Shown: positions 23,545-31,868 of the stretch, one piece after another
Numbering within the stretch: position 1 is the stretch's first letter
Layout: every line of letters begins with the position of its first letter
NCBI GenBank assembly: GCA_964370115.1
Contig: CAYJIA010000006.1
Span: 1-64,000 of the forward strand
Source of the DNA: SIG603 sp964370115
GTDB lineage: Bacteria > Bacillota > Clostridia > Oscillospirales > Acutalibacteraceae
DNA: 64,000 nucleotides
Reading direction: 5' to 3'
Position numbers and translations under genes: made by a program
Notes under the pieces: model-generated
Told to the model about the DNA's origin: nothing
Databases searched by the model: none
What the model saw: only the letters and a program-made list of their open reading frames with translations

Positions 23545-26500
23545 ATGAAATTAAAACAACTTACAGCACTGCTATTGGCGGTGCTTTCTTTTTGCACATT
23601 TTTAGGAGCTACACCGATTGTAGCAGAGGAAATACCAAACTTGCCTACCGTAATTGAAGAGGTAGCAACAACAGAAACACCCACCACACCCACCGCAGGT
23701 GAGGAAGAACCACCTGTAGTACCTATTGAATTTTCTACCACGGTTAAATTTGAATATGTGGGCAGTGGAAGTAAAGAAAGCTTCACACCTCCTACAGACC
23801 AAGTTTTAACCTCTGACCTTACATTAATAGAAGAACCCACTACCCCCAAGGCTGATGACACAGTCACAGAAAACGATATCATATATACCTTTAAAGGGTG
23901 GTATACAGATAAAGAAAACACTGAAAGCGAAGTAGACTTTAATTTTTCTTTTTTTAATGCTACGCAAAATTCAGACATTACAATATATGGACTATGGACT
24001 GCACAAGCTGTAGAACCTACACCAAGTGAAGAACCTACACCAAGTACAGAACCCACACCAAGTGAAGAGCCTACACCAAGTACAGAACCCACACCAAGTG
24101 AAGAGCCTACACCAAGTACAGAACCCACACCAAGTGAAGAGCCACAAGGTGAATTGCCTCCTGCCGAAGAAGTTTTACCCGAACTTTACATTGCAGACGC
24201 CCCTGCCCTTATCGCCACAGACTACACAGTTTCACAATTTAGTGAATTTGGTCTTTCCTCCGCTCGCATGGTATATCCTAGTAAAACTTTTAGCGGTTGG
24301 TACGGCAAGCGAATTAGGATAACAGGCACCACACCCGACCCATACGGTCAAAGAATAGTTTACTGTATTGACCTACCTGCCGACTTAGGTGCTATGAACA
24401 CAGGATATATTGAAACTCCTCTTGATGACGCAACTAGAGATAGATACACTTTTATGGACTATTACGGACGTTATCTAAATGTAGCAGGAATAGCAAGCAC
24501 ACTAGTTGCAGAGTTATATGTTCAAATAATGATATGGGAAGACCAAGGAAATGTGCCTAGTAGCTTAAGTGGACCTATCAACATGACAGAATATAATAAC
24601 TTTAAAAATGCAGTCAATGCAGAGGTTAATAAATTTTATACAGTTCCTAGCTTTAATGGACAAACTGTAACACTTGATTTAGGTGAGAGTATAACCCTCA
24701 CAGATACTAACGGCTCACTTTCAAATTACAGTGACACACCCATCTATAATAATTCTGGCGTTACAGTGTCAAAAAGCGGAAATCAAGTCACACTAACAGC
24801 CTCTGGCACACCTAACCCTAACGGTATAATACGCTTTGGCTATAATGTTGATGTTTTTTATTGGGATATATCCCCTGGCATGATATATGACGCACCAACC
24901 ACACAAGACGTTGCCAGTGTTGGATTTGGACGTGACCCGATGAGAATTGAGTTAAACGTAGTTGTCAACCTAAACGGCTCGCTAAGAATTGCTAAAACCT
25001 CAGAGGACGGAATAGTTAGTGGCTTACAATTCAGAGTGACAGGAACAGGAGTTGACACCACCGTCACCACAGGCGCAGACGGCAGTATAACAATACCCGA
25101 CCTTACACCGGGTACATACACAGTAACAGAAGTTAATACACCTAGCAAATACGTACAGCCTGCAAGTCAACCTGTTACTATTGTAGCAAACGAGACCGCT
25201 ACTGTTTCTTTTAATAATGTGCTTGCAAGGGCAAGCGTACAAGTAAATAAAGTAAGTACAGACGGCACAGCTCTTACAGGAATGATAGCAGAGGTTTACA
25301 ATGATGTGAATAACAACAAAACCTATGAGGCAGGAGTTGACACACTTGCAGGACAAATGACAGGAAGTACGACTTACACTTTAGATAACTTAACTCTTGG
25401 CGATTATCTTTTTATTGAAAAAACAGCTCCTACAGGGCATATAATCGACAGCACTGTGTACCCTTTTTCACTCACAGCAAACGGTCAAACAGCCGTCATC
25501 AGCAACAACGGCACAACAACTTTCACAAATGACACCACGAAACTACAGATAAGCAAAACAGATATAGTGACAGGTGAAGAGCTAGAAGGCGCAAGCTTAC
25601 GCATTGAAGATTTAAGCGGTACTGTTCTTTACGAATGGGTATCGACAACTACACCGCATTACATTGAAAGAATACCAGTCGGCACTTACAAACTAATAGA
25701 AACTTTCGCTCCTGCAGGTTATCTTGTGGCGAATGAAATCCAGTTTGAAGTGACTGCCACAGGAGTTCTTCAACAGGTTCACATGGAAGACGACTTTACA
25801 AAAGTTGAAATCAGCAAAACTGATATAGTGACAGGCGAAGAGCTACCGGGTGCAGAACTTCATATTGAAGACCTAAACGGCAATATTCTTTACGAATGGA
25901 CTTCCACCGATACACCACATTACATTGAAAGAATACCAGTCGGCAAGTATAAGCTAGTAGAAGACCTCGCACCTTTAGGTTACCTTGTTGCGAATGAGGT
26001 GGAATTTGAGGTAACATCAACAGGAGTTCTTCAACAAGTTCACATGGAAGACGATTTTACAAAGGTTGAAATCAGTAAAAGAGAAATAGGGTTGAGCGAA
26101 GAGTTGCCGGGTGCAAAATTACACATCGAAGATGTAGACGGGAACATAGTCTATGAATGGACTTCAAGCGATAAACCGTTCTATATAGAAAGACTTCCTA
26201 TCGGCACTTACTATTTAGTAGAAGACCTCGCACCTATAGGCTACCTTATAGCAAATACAATTGAATTTGAAGTGACTGCAACGGATATCGTGCAAGAAGT
26301 TATTATGTATGACGAGCCTATTATGAATATTTTAAGGTATTCTAAAGCGGACAAATTCGGCGGTGCGCTACTTGCAAATGCAACTTATGGAATATTCACA
26401 CTTGATGATGTACTTGTGCAAGAAGTGACAACAGACGAAACAGGCTATGCAGTATCAGAGCCACTTAGATACGGTGAGTATTATCTACAAGAAATGATAG

Positions 26501-26772
26501 CTCCTGACCGTTTCGAGATAGACCCAACTAAACACTATTTTAGTATCACAGATATAACCGAAGAGTCCATTCCAACGCTTGCAGTAGCAGACGACCCTAA
26601 AATCGGTGGTATGACAATGAGTTACACAGAAAAACATATCCCAAGCACACCGTACACAGGTGACGACTTCAAAGTACTTCCATATGCCTTATTAGCTATT
26701 TCAGTCTTAGGCATTTCTATTTTATTTTTTGTTGGTAGAAAGAACAATCGAAAAAGTCATAAGGATAAATAG
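23545..26772 (+). CDS. cell-wall-anchored adhesin with thioester and Cna-B domains
   Basis: 1075 residues. Signal peptide at 1-26. An InlB-repeat-like domain (VKFEYVGSG to TFKGWYTDKENTE) follows, then a 12-residue PTPSEEPTPSTE repeat (~156-200). A thioester-type domain has its Cys in IVYCIDLPADLG near residue 273. Cna-B/SpaA domains come next: two divergent ones, then three near-identical copies of ~84 residues (starting KTDIVTGEEL), and one more. The C-terminus carries TPYTGD (1035-1040), a hydrophobic span and a basic tail, i.e. a sortase signal of the (S/P)PxTG type rather than LPxTG. A thioester adhesin can bind host surfaces covalently; here it may aid mating-pair contact. No sortase is encoded in the window. 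Confidence 0.9.
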   Translation: MKLKQLTALLLAVLSFCTFLGATPIVAEEIPNLPTVIEEVATTETPTTPTAGEEEPPVVPIEFSTTVKFEYVGSGSKESFTPPTDQVLTSDLTLIEEPTTPKADDTVTENDIIYTFKGWYTDKENTESEVDFNFSFFNATQNSDITIYGLWTAQAVEPTPSEEPTPSTEPTPSEEPTPSTEPTPSEEPTPSTEPTPSEEPQGELPPAEEVLPELYIADAPALIATDYTVSQFSEFGLSSARMVYPSKTFSGWYGKRIRITGTTPDPYGQRIVYCIDLPADLGAMNTGYIETPLDDATRDRYTFMDYYGRYLNVAGIASTLVAELYVQIMIWEDQGNVPSSLSGPINMTEYNNFKNAVNAEVNKFYTVPSFNGQTVTLDLGESITLTDTNGSLSNYSDTPIYNNSGVTVSKSGNQVTLTASGTPNPNGIIRFGYNVDVFYWDISPGMIYDAPTTQDVASVGFGRDPMRIELNVVVNLNGSLRIAKTSEDGIVSGLQFRVTGTGVDTTVTTGADGSITIPDLTPGTYTVTEVNTPSKYVQPASQPVTIVANETATVSFNNVLARASVQVNKVSTDGTALTGMIAEVYNDVNNNKTYEAGVDTLAGQMTGSTTYTLDNLTLGDYLFIEKTAPTGHIIDSTVYPFSLTANGQTAVISNNGTTTFTNDTTKLQISKTDIVTGEELEGASLRIEDLSGTVLYEWVSTTTPHYIERIPVGTYKLIETFAPAGYLVANEIQFEVTATGVLQQVHMEDDFTKVEISKTDIVTGEELPGAELHIEDLNGNILYEWTSTDTPHYIERIPVGKYKLVEDLAPLGYLVANEVEFEVTSTGVLQQVHMEDDFTKVEISKREIGLSEELPGAKLHIEDVDGNIVYEWTSSDKPFYIERLPIGTYYLVEDLAPIGYLIANTIEFEVTATDIVQEVIMYDEPIMNILRYSKADKFGGALLANATYGIFTLDDVLVQEVTTDETGYAVSEPLRYGEYYLQEMIAPDRFEIDPTKHYFSITDITEESIPTLAVADDPKIGGMTMSYTEKHIPSTPYTGDDFKVLPYALLAISVLGISILFFVGRKNNRKSHKDK
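24012..24146 (+). repeat. 36-bp tandem repeat in the adhesin gene
   Basis: Units of CCTACACCAAGTGAAGA / CCCACACCAAGTACAGA alternate, encoding PTPSEEPTPSTE. About four units. Tandem repeats of this type vary in copy number by slippage. Confidence 0.9.
25541..26310 (+). repeat. three tandem Cna-B repeats (about 252 bp each)
   Basis: Three consecutive DNA segments encode closely similar domains, with shared landmarks PHYIERIPVG, YLVANE and LQQVHMEDDFTKVEIS. Similarity is visible at DNA level, suggesting recent duplication. Confidence 0.85.
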
Positions 26773-26899
26773 TGAAAAGGAAGATGATTTATCGTGAAGA
26801 TATTGAGAATTAAACTAAGCAAAGATGAACAGAAAAACACTGTGCTTGCGTTTTTTCGAGCCTCTGCGATTGTTGGCATTTTAAAGGCTTATTACAACA

Positions 26900-26928
26900 T
26901 GGACTGCTTTTGTAGAATGTGTTATAAT
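26900..26928 (+). promoter_or_regulatory. promoter of the TIR-domain gene
   Basis: TGGACT (26900-26905), 17 bp, TATAAT (26923-26928), about 40 nt before the ATG at 26968. It supports separate transcription of this gene from the surrounding conjugation operon. Confidence 0.55.
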
Positions 26929-26967
26929 GGAAAGAAATTTCATTATTTTAACAAGGAGTTCTACACT

Positions 26968-27753
26968 ATGTTCGAGTTCACTTTTAGTATTCCATATGAG
27001 CACAGGAACAGCTATATTTCCGTCTTAAAAAAGATTAATAGTTTGGTCTCATTAGACGGAATGTTTTCGGTCTTCGTAAATAATAATCCCTATTCTTTAG
27101 AGTGTCACCTGTGTGTAATAACCTCAGAAAACAAAGATGAAATCATGGCAATTATAAATGAGAACAGCCTACAGATACAAAGACATCTAAGCTATGACGA
27201 TATGACTGCCAGTGCTATATTAGCACAAGCATATAACTTGCTAGCCTGTCCTCCACATGATGATTTGCTAGAGGAAAAATTTCATAGTTTATTCTTGTTT
27301 CCCGATAAAGCTGAATTAGAGAAAAAGGGATTTTTTTCACATACATCTCATAAAGAAAAAGTTTTTATATCATATTGTCACAAAAATTCAGATATAGTAG
27401 ACGATTTTGTCTTAAAGATGAAAGAAAAGGGATTGAATTATTGGATTGATAAAGAAGATATAAGCGCAGGAGACTTAATGATGGATAATATAAATCAAGG
27501 TATACAAGAATGTGACCTTTATATAATATTTATAAGTAGGCACACTAAGTCTTCAAACTATGCTAAATATGAATTATCAAATTCACTGGCTAATTTAGTT
27601 AATAAGAAGAAAAAATGGTTTCTCATTCGCCTAGATGATGTTAACCCAAATGAAATTACTCCGAACCTAGGAAATTATCTTTATGAGCAATACAGCAAAG
27701 AAAAAGTAGATATCATAATAGATAAAATTAAAAGCAAATTAAAACGAAGATAG
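26968..27753 (+). CDS. TIR-domain protein, possible defence effector
   Basis: 261 residues from ATG 26968, which has AAGGAG at 9 nt and its own promoter; the longer open frame from GTG 26794 has neither and is rejected. The first ~125 residues (MFEFTFSIPYEHRNSYISVL to LFPDKAELEKKG) are an unrecognised domain. A TIR domain follows: EKVFISYCHKNSDIVDDFV (box 1) from residue 129, YWIDKEDISAGDLMMDNI, CDLYIIFIS, and the putative catalytic Glu of KYELSNSL near residue 202. Bacterial TIR domains often cleave NAD+ or make signalling nucleotides in anti-phage defence. The N-terminal part would then be the sensor; this is inference. Confidence 0.85.
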   Translation: MFEFTFSIPYEHRNSYISVLKKINSLVSLDGMFSVFVNNNPYSLECHLCVITSENKDEIMAIINENSLQIQRHLSYDDMTASAILAQAYNLLACPPHDDLLEEKFHSLFLFPDKAELEKKGFFSHTSHKEKVFISYCHKNSDIVDDFVLKMKEKGLNYWIDKEDISAGDLMMDNINQGIQECDLYIIFISRHTKSSNYAKYELSNSLANLVNKKKKWFLIRLDDVNPNEITPNLGNYLYEQYSKEKVDIIIDKIKSKLKRR

Positions 27754-27773
27754 CATGAATTAAATACCAAGCT

Positions 27774-27813
27774 AAAAGTCAACTGCAAATGTGGTTGACT
27801 TTTTTATTTTTTA
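27774..27813 (+). terminator. terminator after the TIR gene
   Basis: AAAAGTCAAC / GTTGACTT stem with loop TGCAAATGTG, then TTTTTATTTTTT. The ribosome binding site of the next gene follows within 20 nt. Insulates the TIR gene from the downstream operon, or works as one of the recurrent hairpin modules. Confidence 0.75.
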
Positions 27814-27837
27814 CCGAAAGGAAAGGACTTAAATTAA

Positions 27838-28914
27838 ATGAAATTAAAACAGATTTTAGCACTGTCTATGACGGTGCCTATTTTTTGCACTTTTTTAGGT
27901 GCTACAAATATAAACGAACACGAGGACGGCACTATTACTGACACTGTGACCGTGCAAAGTGAAAACAAAGATGAGACATACAGCTTTGAAAATCAGATTG
28001 AACATGAAGGCAAAACCTATGTTTTAAAAGATACATCATCACAGGTTTTGGAAGAAAAAGCTGTAGGCGAAGACGTAACTTTTGAGCATACAGAAAGTGA
28101 CTTTATGCTTTTAGAAAATGCAGATTTTGCAGAAAAGCACGAGCTTAAAACAGATACTGGAAGTTATATCTTAGACCTTAAAGAAGTCACCTATGAGACT
28201 ATTTTAACTGACGAAAAAACAATCAGTCTAGAGCAGGGTGTAACCATAAATAAAAGCAGTTATGCAGGTGACCACAAAGAGTATATCACAGTGCCTTACT
28301 ACTATGAAGAGTACGGTGTTACTATAGAAATCCCTCTTTACTATAACAGAACTGAGGATGACAATTGGCAATGGATAGACGATGTTATTATCCCTGTAAA
28401 AATGACAGGGGTAGACGGTGCTTACATTCTTTTTGAAGGAGAGATGATACCTTTTGACGGCACAGTTCCACCGCTTGCAGGCTATGAGGATTTATTCCTT
28501 AATTATCTGCATTTAGACAGTAAATTTTACAGGTTAAATTCTGCCCAGTGGAACGGCGATATTTTCACCGATGAAAACGGTGTGATTTGTCAAAACGCAA
28601 CAATTTATGGTGAGCGTAATGTTGCTACTTTTACAGCCTTTTACGGTGGACACGACACAGTAGTACCACAAACAGAAATACTTGAGGCAAAAGCACATTA
28701 TGAGGCTGTATATGAAGTGCCAAGCGATGTAGAAAAGCTCTATAAGATAGAGCATACAGCAGTCTATGAAGAGGTAGAACAAATACCTTTTTGGGTGCAA
28801 TTTTTGCAAGACTACGGCATTTCAATACTATTGTTTTTAGCGATTATCACTGCCGTGATAATTTTATATATTTTAGCTAAAAAAAGAAAAAATAAGAAAG
28901 GAGAGGTTAAATAA
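27838..28914 (+). CDS. membrane-anchored surface protein
   Basis: 358 residues. N-terminal signal MKLKQILALSMTVPIFCTFLG closely copies that of the adhesin at 23545 (also at DNA level, including the AAATTAAATG start region). The ectodomain is acidic and beta-rich without a recognised fold (YKEDETY-like Asp/Glu-rich strands, VTVQSENKDETYSFENQ). A single membrane span near the C-terminus (ISILLFLAIITAVIILYIL) is followed by a Lys-rich tail. No sortase motif. It overlaps the next gene by 1 nt and so belongs to the conjugation operon; a role in mating contact is plausible. Confidence 0.75.
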   Translation: MKLKQILALSMTVPIFCTFLGATNINEHEDGTITDTVTVQSENKDETYSFENQIEHEGKTYVLKDTSSQVLEEKAVGEDVTFEHTESDFMLLENADFAEKHELKTDTGSYILDLKEVTYETILTDEKTISLEQGVTINKSSYAGDHKEYITVPYYYEEYGVTIEIPLYYNRTEDDNWQWIDDVIIPVKMTGVDGAYILFEGEMIPFDGTVPPLAGYEDLFLNYLHLDSKFYRLNSAQWNGDIFTDENGVICQNATIYGERNVATFTAFYGGHDTVVPQTEILEAKAHYEAVYEVPSDVEKLYKIEHTAVYEEVEQIPFWVQFLQDYGISILLFLAIITAVIILYILAKKRKNKKGEVK

Positions 28915-29141
28915 TGGCAGGATTTGAACAAACAATAACTAATTTCCTAGCATGGTTTACACCGCTTACATGGGCGCTTGTTGCAGTAGCACTTGTTATA
29001 AATGGTGTGCTGTGTATAGTAGGTGGTCAAGAGGGCAGAGAAAAAGCAAAGAAAGCACTTCCTTTTGTCGTATTAGGCGGTGTGCTTATCGTGGGAGCTA
29101 TAACAATTGCAAAAGAAGTTGTAGGATTGTTTGCATTCTAA
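28914..29141 (+). CDS. small two-span membrane protein, VirB2/Maff2-like
   Basis: 75 residues with two hydrophobic helices (WALVAVALVINGVLCIVGG; FVVLGGVLIVGAITIAKEVV) separated by a basic loop QEGREKAKKA. This is the size and layout of VirB2-type pilin subunits and of the Maff2 family found in Tn1549-type elements. The ATG overlaps the preceding stop. Probably part of the channel or pilus. Family assignment rests on layout only. Confidence 0.65.
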   Translation: MAGFEQTITNFLAWFTPLTWALVAVALVINGVLCIVGGQEGREKAKKALPFVVLGGVLIVGAITIAKEVVGLFAF

Positions 29142-29181
29142 TGTGAATTAAAAAAGAAATTTGCCATATAATAATCAAAAC

Positions 29182-29218
29182 TTGACAAAGAGAATATAAT
29201 GTAATACAATGTATTACA
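29182..29218 (+). promoter_or_regulatory. promoter and operator of the RelB/RelE pair
   Basis: TTGACA (29182-29187), 17 bp, TACAAT (29205-29210). A perfect 19-bp palindrome TGTAATACA-A-TGTATTACA (29200-29218) covers the -10 box. This is where a ribbon-helix-helix antitoxin would bind to repress its own operon. Confidence 0.8.
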
Positions 29219-29234
29219 CAAGGAGTTGATATAT

Positions 29235-29459
29235 ATGGCAACACTTTCACTTAGAATTAACGATGAGGAAAACACTCTATTCAAGTCTTACGCTGATATG
29301 CATGGAATGACTGTGTCTGAACTTGTGAGGACATCTGTTTTAGAGAAAATAGAAGAGGAATACGATTTAAAAGCGTATCATGAAGCAATTGAAGAACACA
29401 GAAAAAACCCTATAACTTACACTCATGAAGAAGTTCTTAAAATGCTTGAGGAGGAATAA
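29235..29459 (+). CDS. RelB/ribbon-helix-helix antitoxin
   Basis: 74 residues from ATG 29235 (AAGGAG at 9 nt; the in-frame TTG at 29226 is too close). N-terminal MATLSLRINDEENTLFKSYA is the beta strand and first helix of a ribbon-helix-helix domain, and GMTVSELVRTSVLEKIEEE the second helix. The acidic C-terminal tail (KAYHEAIEEHRKNP to LKMLEEE) would wrap and neutralise the toxin. Stop and toxin start overlap by 1 nt. Autoregulation through the palindrome upstream is likely. Confidence 0.9.
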   Translation: MATLSLRINDEENTLFKSYADMHGMTVSELVRTSVLEKIEEEYDLKAYHEAIEEHRKNPITYTHEEVLKMLEEE

Positions 29460-29722
29460 TGTATACAGTACAATATACTCCGGGGGCACTTAAAGAGCTA
29501 AAAAAACTTGATAAATACACTAGACAATTTATACTTGGGTGGATTGAAAAAAACCTTATTGGCTGTGAAAATCCTAGACAACACGGAAAAGGTCTTACTG
29601 CCAATCTTAGCGGTCAGTGGAGATACCGAATAGGCGATTACAGGGTGATTTCTGAAATTAAGGATAATGAGATAATCATTCTTGTACTTACTATAACTCA
29701 TCGCAAAAAAGCATATAAGTGA
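29459..29722 (+). CDS. RelE/ParE-family toxin
   Basis: 87 residues of the RelE fold: YTVQYTPGALKELKKLDKYT, NPRQHGKGLTANLSGQWRYRIGDYRVI and LVLTITHRKKAYK are the family landmarks. The R-Y-R-I-G-D-Y-R-V core and the C-terminal H-R-K-K-A-Y match ribosome-dependent mRNA interferases. It stabilises the element by killing cells that lose it. It starts within the antitoxin stop codon. Confidence 0.92.
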   Translation: MYTVQYTPGALKELKKLDKYTRQFILGWIEKNLIGCENPRQHGKGLTANLSGQWRYRIGDYRVISEIKDNEIIILVLTITHRKKAYK

Positions 29723-29727
29723 TAAAG

Positions 29728-29758
29728 AAAACCGTTTCTGCAAAGGAGCGGTTTTTTC
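29728..29758 (+). terminator. hairpin after relE, before the VirD4 gene
   Basis: AAACCG / CGGTTT stem followed by TTTTCTTTATTT and then AAAGGAG of the next gene. Member of the recurrent hairpin/T-tract/ribosome-binding-site modules. Confidence 0.6.
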
Positions 29759-29779
29759 TTTATTTAAAGGAGTGAAAAG

Positions 29780-31864
29780 GTGAACATTTTTAAAAACAAA
29801 AAAACATTAATGAGAGCAAACAAGGCTATATCTAACCCAAAGATAATACTAGCCTGCTGTCTGCTCTTTTCATTTATATTATTCATATTAATAAATTACT
29901 GCATAGTATCACTTCCAAAACTGATAGGTCAGCTAAAGGGAGAAGTACAAGATTTTTCTTTTTTTACAGCTTTTGATTTTAGCAAAATCGGACAGTACAG
30001 TGTTATATATATCATAGCGATACTTGCGATAATCGTTATCAATATACGCATGATTTACCTTGTGCGCATAAGCTTTAAGGACAACAATGTAGGTCAAAAA
30101 GGCAGTGCTAGGTGGACTGAACTTTCGGAGATACAGGCGCAGTACAAAGAAGTTTTTGAAACAGAGGTAAGGTTTTGGGGCGGTGGCGGTGTGCCTGTTT
30201 GCAGATATGAAAACAAGCTGTATATAGACGACAGCCCTGTAAATAACCTTATCATAGGTATTACACGAAGTGGTAAAGGTGAAATTTTTGTTTTCCCTAT
30301 GATAGACCTTTACAGCAGAGCGGAAAACCAAGCCTCAATTATCGTCACAGACCCTAAACTAGAGCTTTTCGCAAGCTCTAAGGCAACGCTTGAGGCAAGA
30401 GGATATGAAGTACATATCATAAACCTTGTAGAGCCTTTGAAGTCAGCAGGATATAACCCTTTGACCTTAATAGTTGAGGCATACAAAAAGGGCGAATACT
30501 CCACGGTAGAAATGCTTTGTAATACCTTTGCCACAAGCATATTTAGCACTGACAACCCGGGCGATGACAGCGCACAGTTTTTTGCAAATGCCAGTATAGG
30601 TGTCACCTCGGCTCTGATACTTGCATTAATTGAAGAAAAACAAAAACAGAATAAACTTGATGAAGTAAATATGTTTGAAGTAGTAAGTATGCTTACTGAG
30701 CTTGCTAGTGTACAAATGGATAACGGCAAAACAGCACTTGATATGTATTTTGCAAGCAGACCTGCAGGTGACAGTGCAAAACTAAAATACAGCACAGTAG
30801 AGCTTGCAGGAGATAGGCAAAAAGGAAATATCATGTCTTATGTACTTTCAAAGCTTACAATATTTACTTATGACGAACTTTCAAAACTTACCGCTAAAAG
30901 CACAATAGACTTACAAAAGGTAGGATTTAGCAATAACGGAGAACACAAGCCACAGGCAATTTTTATCGGCATTCCCGATTATGACAAGTCTAATCACTAT
31001 TTAGCCTCTGTTTTTATAGGTCAACTTCAATTTGTGCTTTCAAAAGGTGCAAGTTTATCTAAAAACGGCAAGTGTGAAAGAGAAGTTGTTTTTATTCTTG
31101 ATGAGTTCGGAAATTTACCGCCTATATCAAGCATGGATAATACTATCACTGTTTGTCTTGGCCGAAACATTAAATACAATCTAGTCGTCCAAGACTATGC
31201 GCAACTAGAAAAACTCTATGGCAAAAATGCAGAAACAATAATGGGTAACTGTGGTAACCATATTTATATTCAAACAAATTCACTTGAAACAGCAAAACAT
31301 TTCTCAGAACTAATAGGTTCTGAAACGATTACAAACGTCAACCGCTCGGGTGAAAAACTTGAGTTAAACAAAAGCATTACTGAAATGTACGAGGAAAAAC
31401 CTCTTTTATATCCCACTGAACTTATGGAGCTAAAAACAGGCGAATGTGTAATAAAAAGAGTTATGAAAAGAAAAGATTTACAGGGCAATGACATTACGCC
31501 ATATCCAATTTTTAACCACGGCGAAACAAGGTTTAAATACAGATATGAATATCTGCTCGATTACTTCCCCTCGGTATCAGTATCAGAGCTTGACATTAAA
31601 GAGATTGAAGTTAAAGACAAGACAGAAGCTACAGACAGTGAGATAGAGGAAAGAATAACATCACCAAAAGATGAAACTAAGCTTGTCAGTGAAACAAAAA
31701 TGCATAGCGCAATTGCAACTTTCTTAAGTGAAAATAAAATTGCAAGTGATATTGAAGATTTAACCGTATCAGAATGTATCTCTTTAGTGACTACCGCTTA
31801 TGAGGAAAAAATGCTCAAAAAAGAAAAATACACAAGAGTTATAAAATTATTAGAAATGGGGTGA
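29780..31864 (+). CDS. VirD4/TraG-type conjugal coupling protein
   Basis: 694 residues from a GTG start with AAAGGAG. It couples the relaxosome to the secretion channel and pumps DNA. Two N-terminal membrane spans (ILACCLLFSFILFILIN; YSVIYIIAILAIIVIN) are followed by the cytoplasmic ATPase. Walker A is IIGITRSGKGE near residues 156-168 and Walker B VVFILDEFGNLPPI near 437-450. MGNCGNHIYIQTNS and the downstream LYPTELMEL are family segments. A charged C-terminal tail of ~100 residues is probably the substrate-recognition region. The gene begins the transfer channel block. Confidence 0.95.
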   Translation: MNIFKNKKTLMRANKAISNPKIILACCLLFSFILFILINYCIVSLPKLIGQLKGEVQDFSFFTAFDFSKIGQYSVIYIIAILAIIVINIRMIYLVRISFKDNNVGQKGSARWTELSEIQAQYKEVFETEVRFWGGGGVPVCRYENKLYIDDSPVNNLIIGITRSGKGEIFVFPMIDLYSRAENQASIIVTDPKLELFASSKATLEARGYEVHIINLVEPLKSAGYNPLTLIVEAYKKGEYSTVEMLCNTFATSIFSTDNPGDDSAQFFANASIGVTSALILALIEEKQKQNKLDEVNMFEVVSMLTELASVQMDNGKTALDMYFASRPAGDSAKLKYSTVELAGDRQKGNIMSYVLSKLTIFTYDELSKLTAKSTIDLQKVGFSNNGEHKPQAIFIGIPDYDKSNHYLASVFIGQLQFVLSKGASLSKNGKCEREVVFILDEFGNLPPISSMDNTITVCLGRNIKYNLVVQDYAQLEKLYGKNAETIMGNCGNHIYIQTNSLETAKHFSELIGSETITNVNRSGEKLELNKSITEMYEEKPLLYPTELMELKTGECVIKRVMKRKDLQGNDITPYPIFNHGETRFKYRYEYLLDYFPSVSVSELDIKEIEVKDKTEATDSEIEERITSPKDETKLVSETKMHSAIATFLSENKIASDIEDLTVSECISLVTTAYEEKMLKKEKYTRVIKLLEMG

Positions 31865-31868
31865 CAAA

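Noticed and set aside
26794..26967. N-terminal extension of the TIR protein
   Set aside because: It would contain the gene's promoter, and the internal ATG has the better ribosome binding site.
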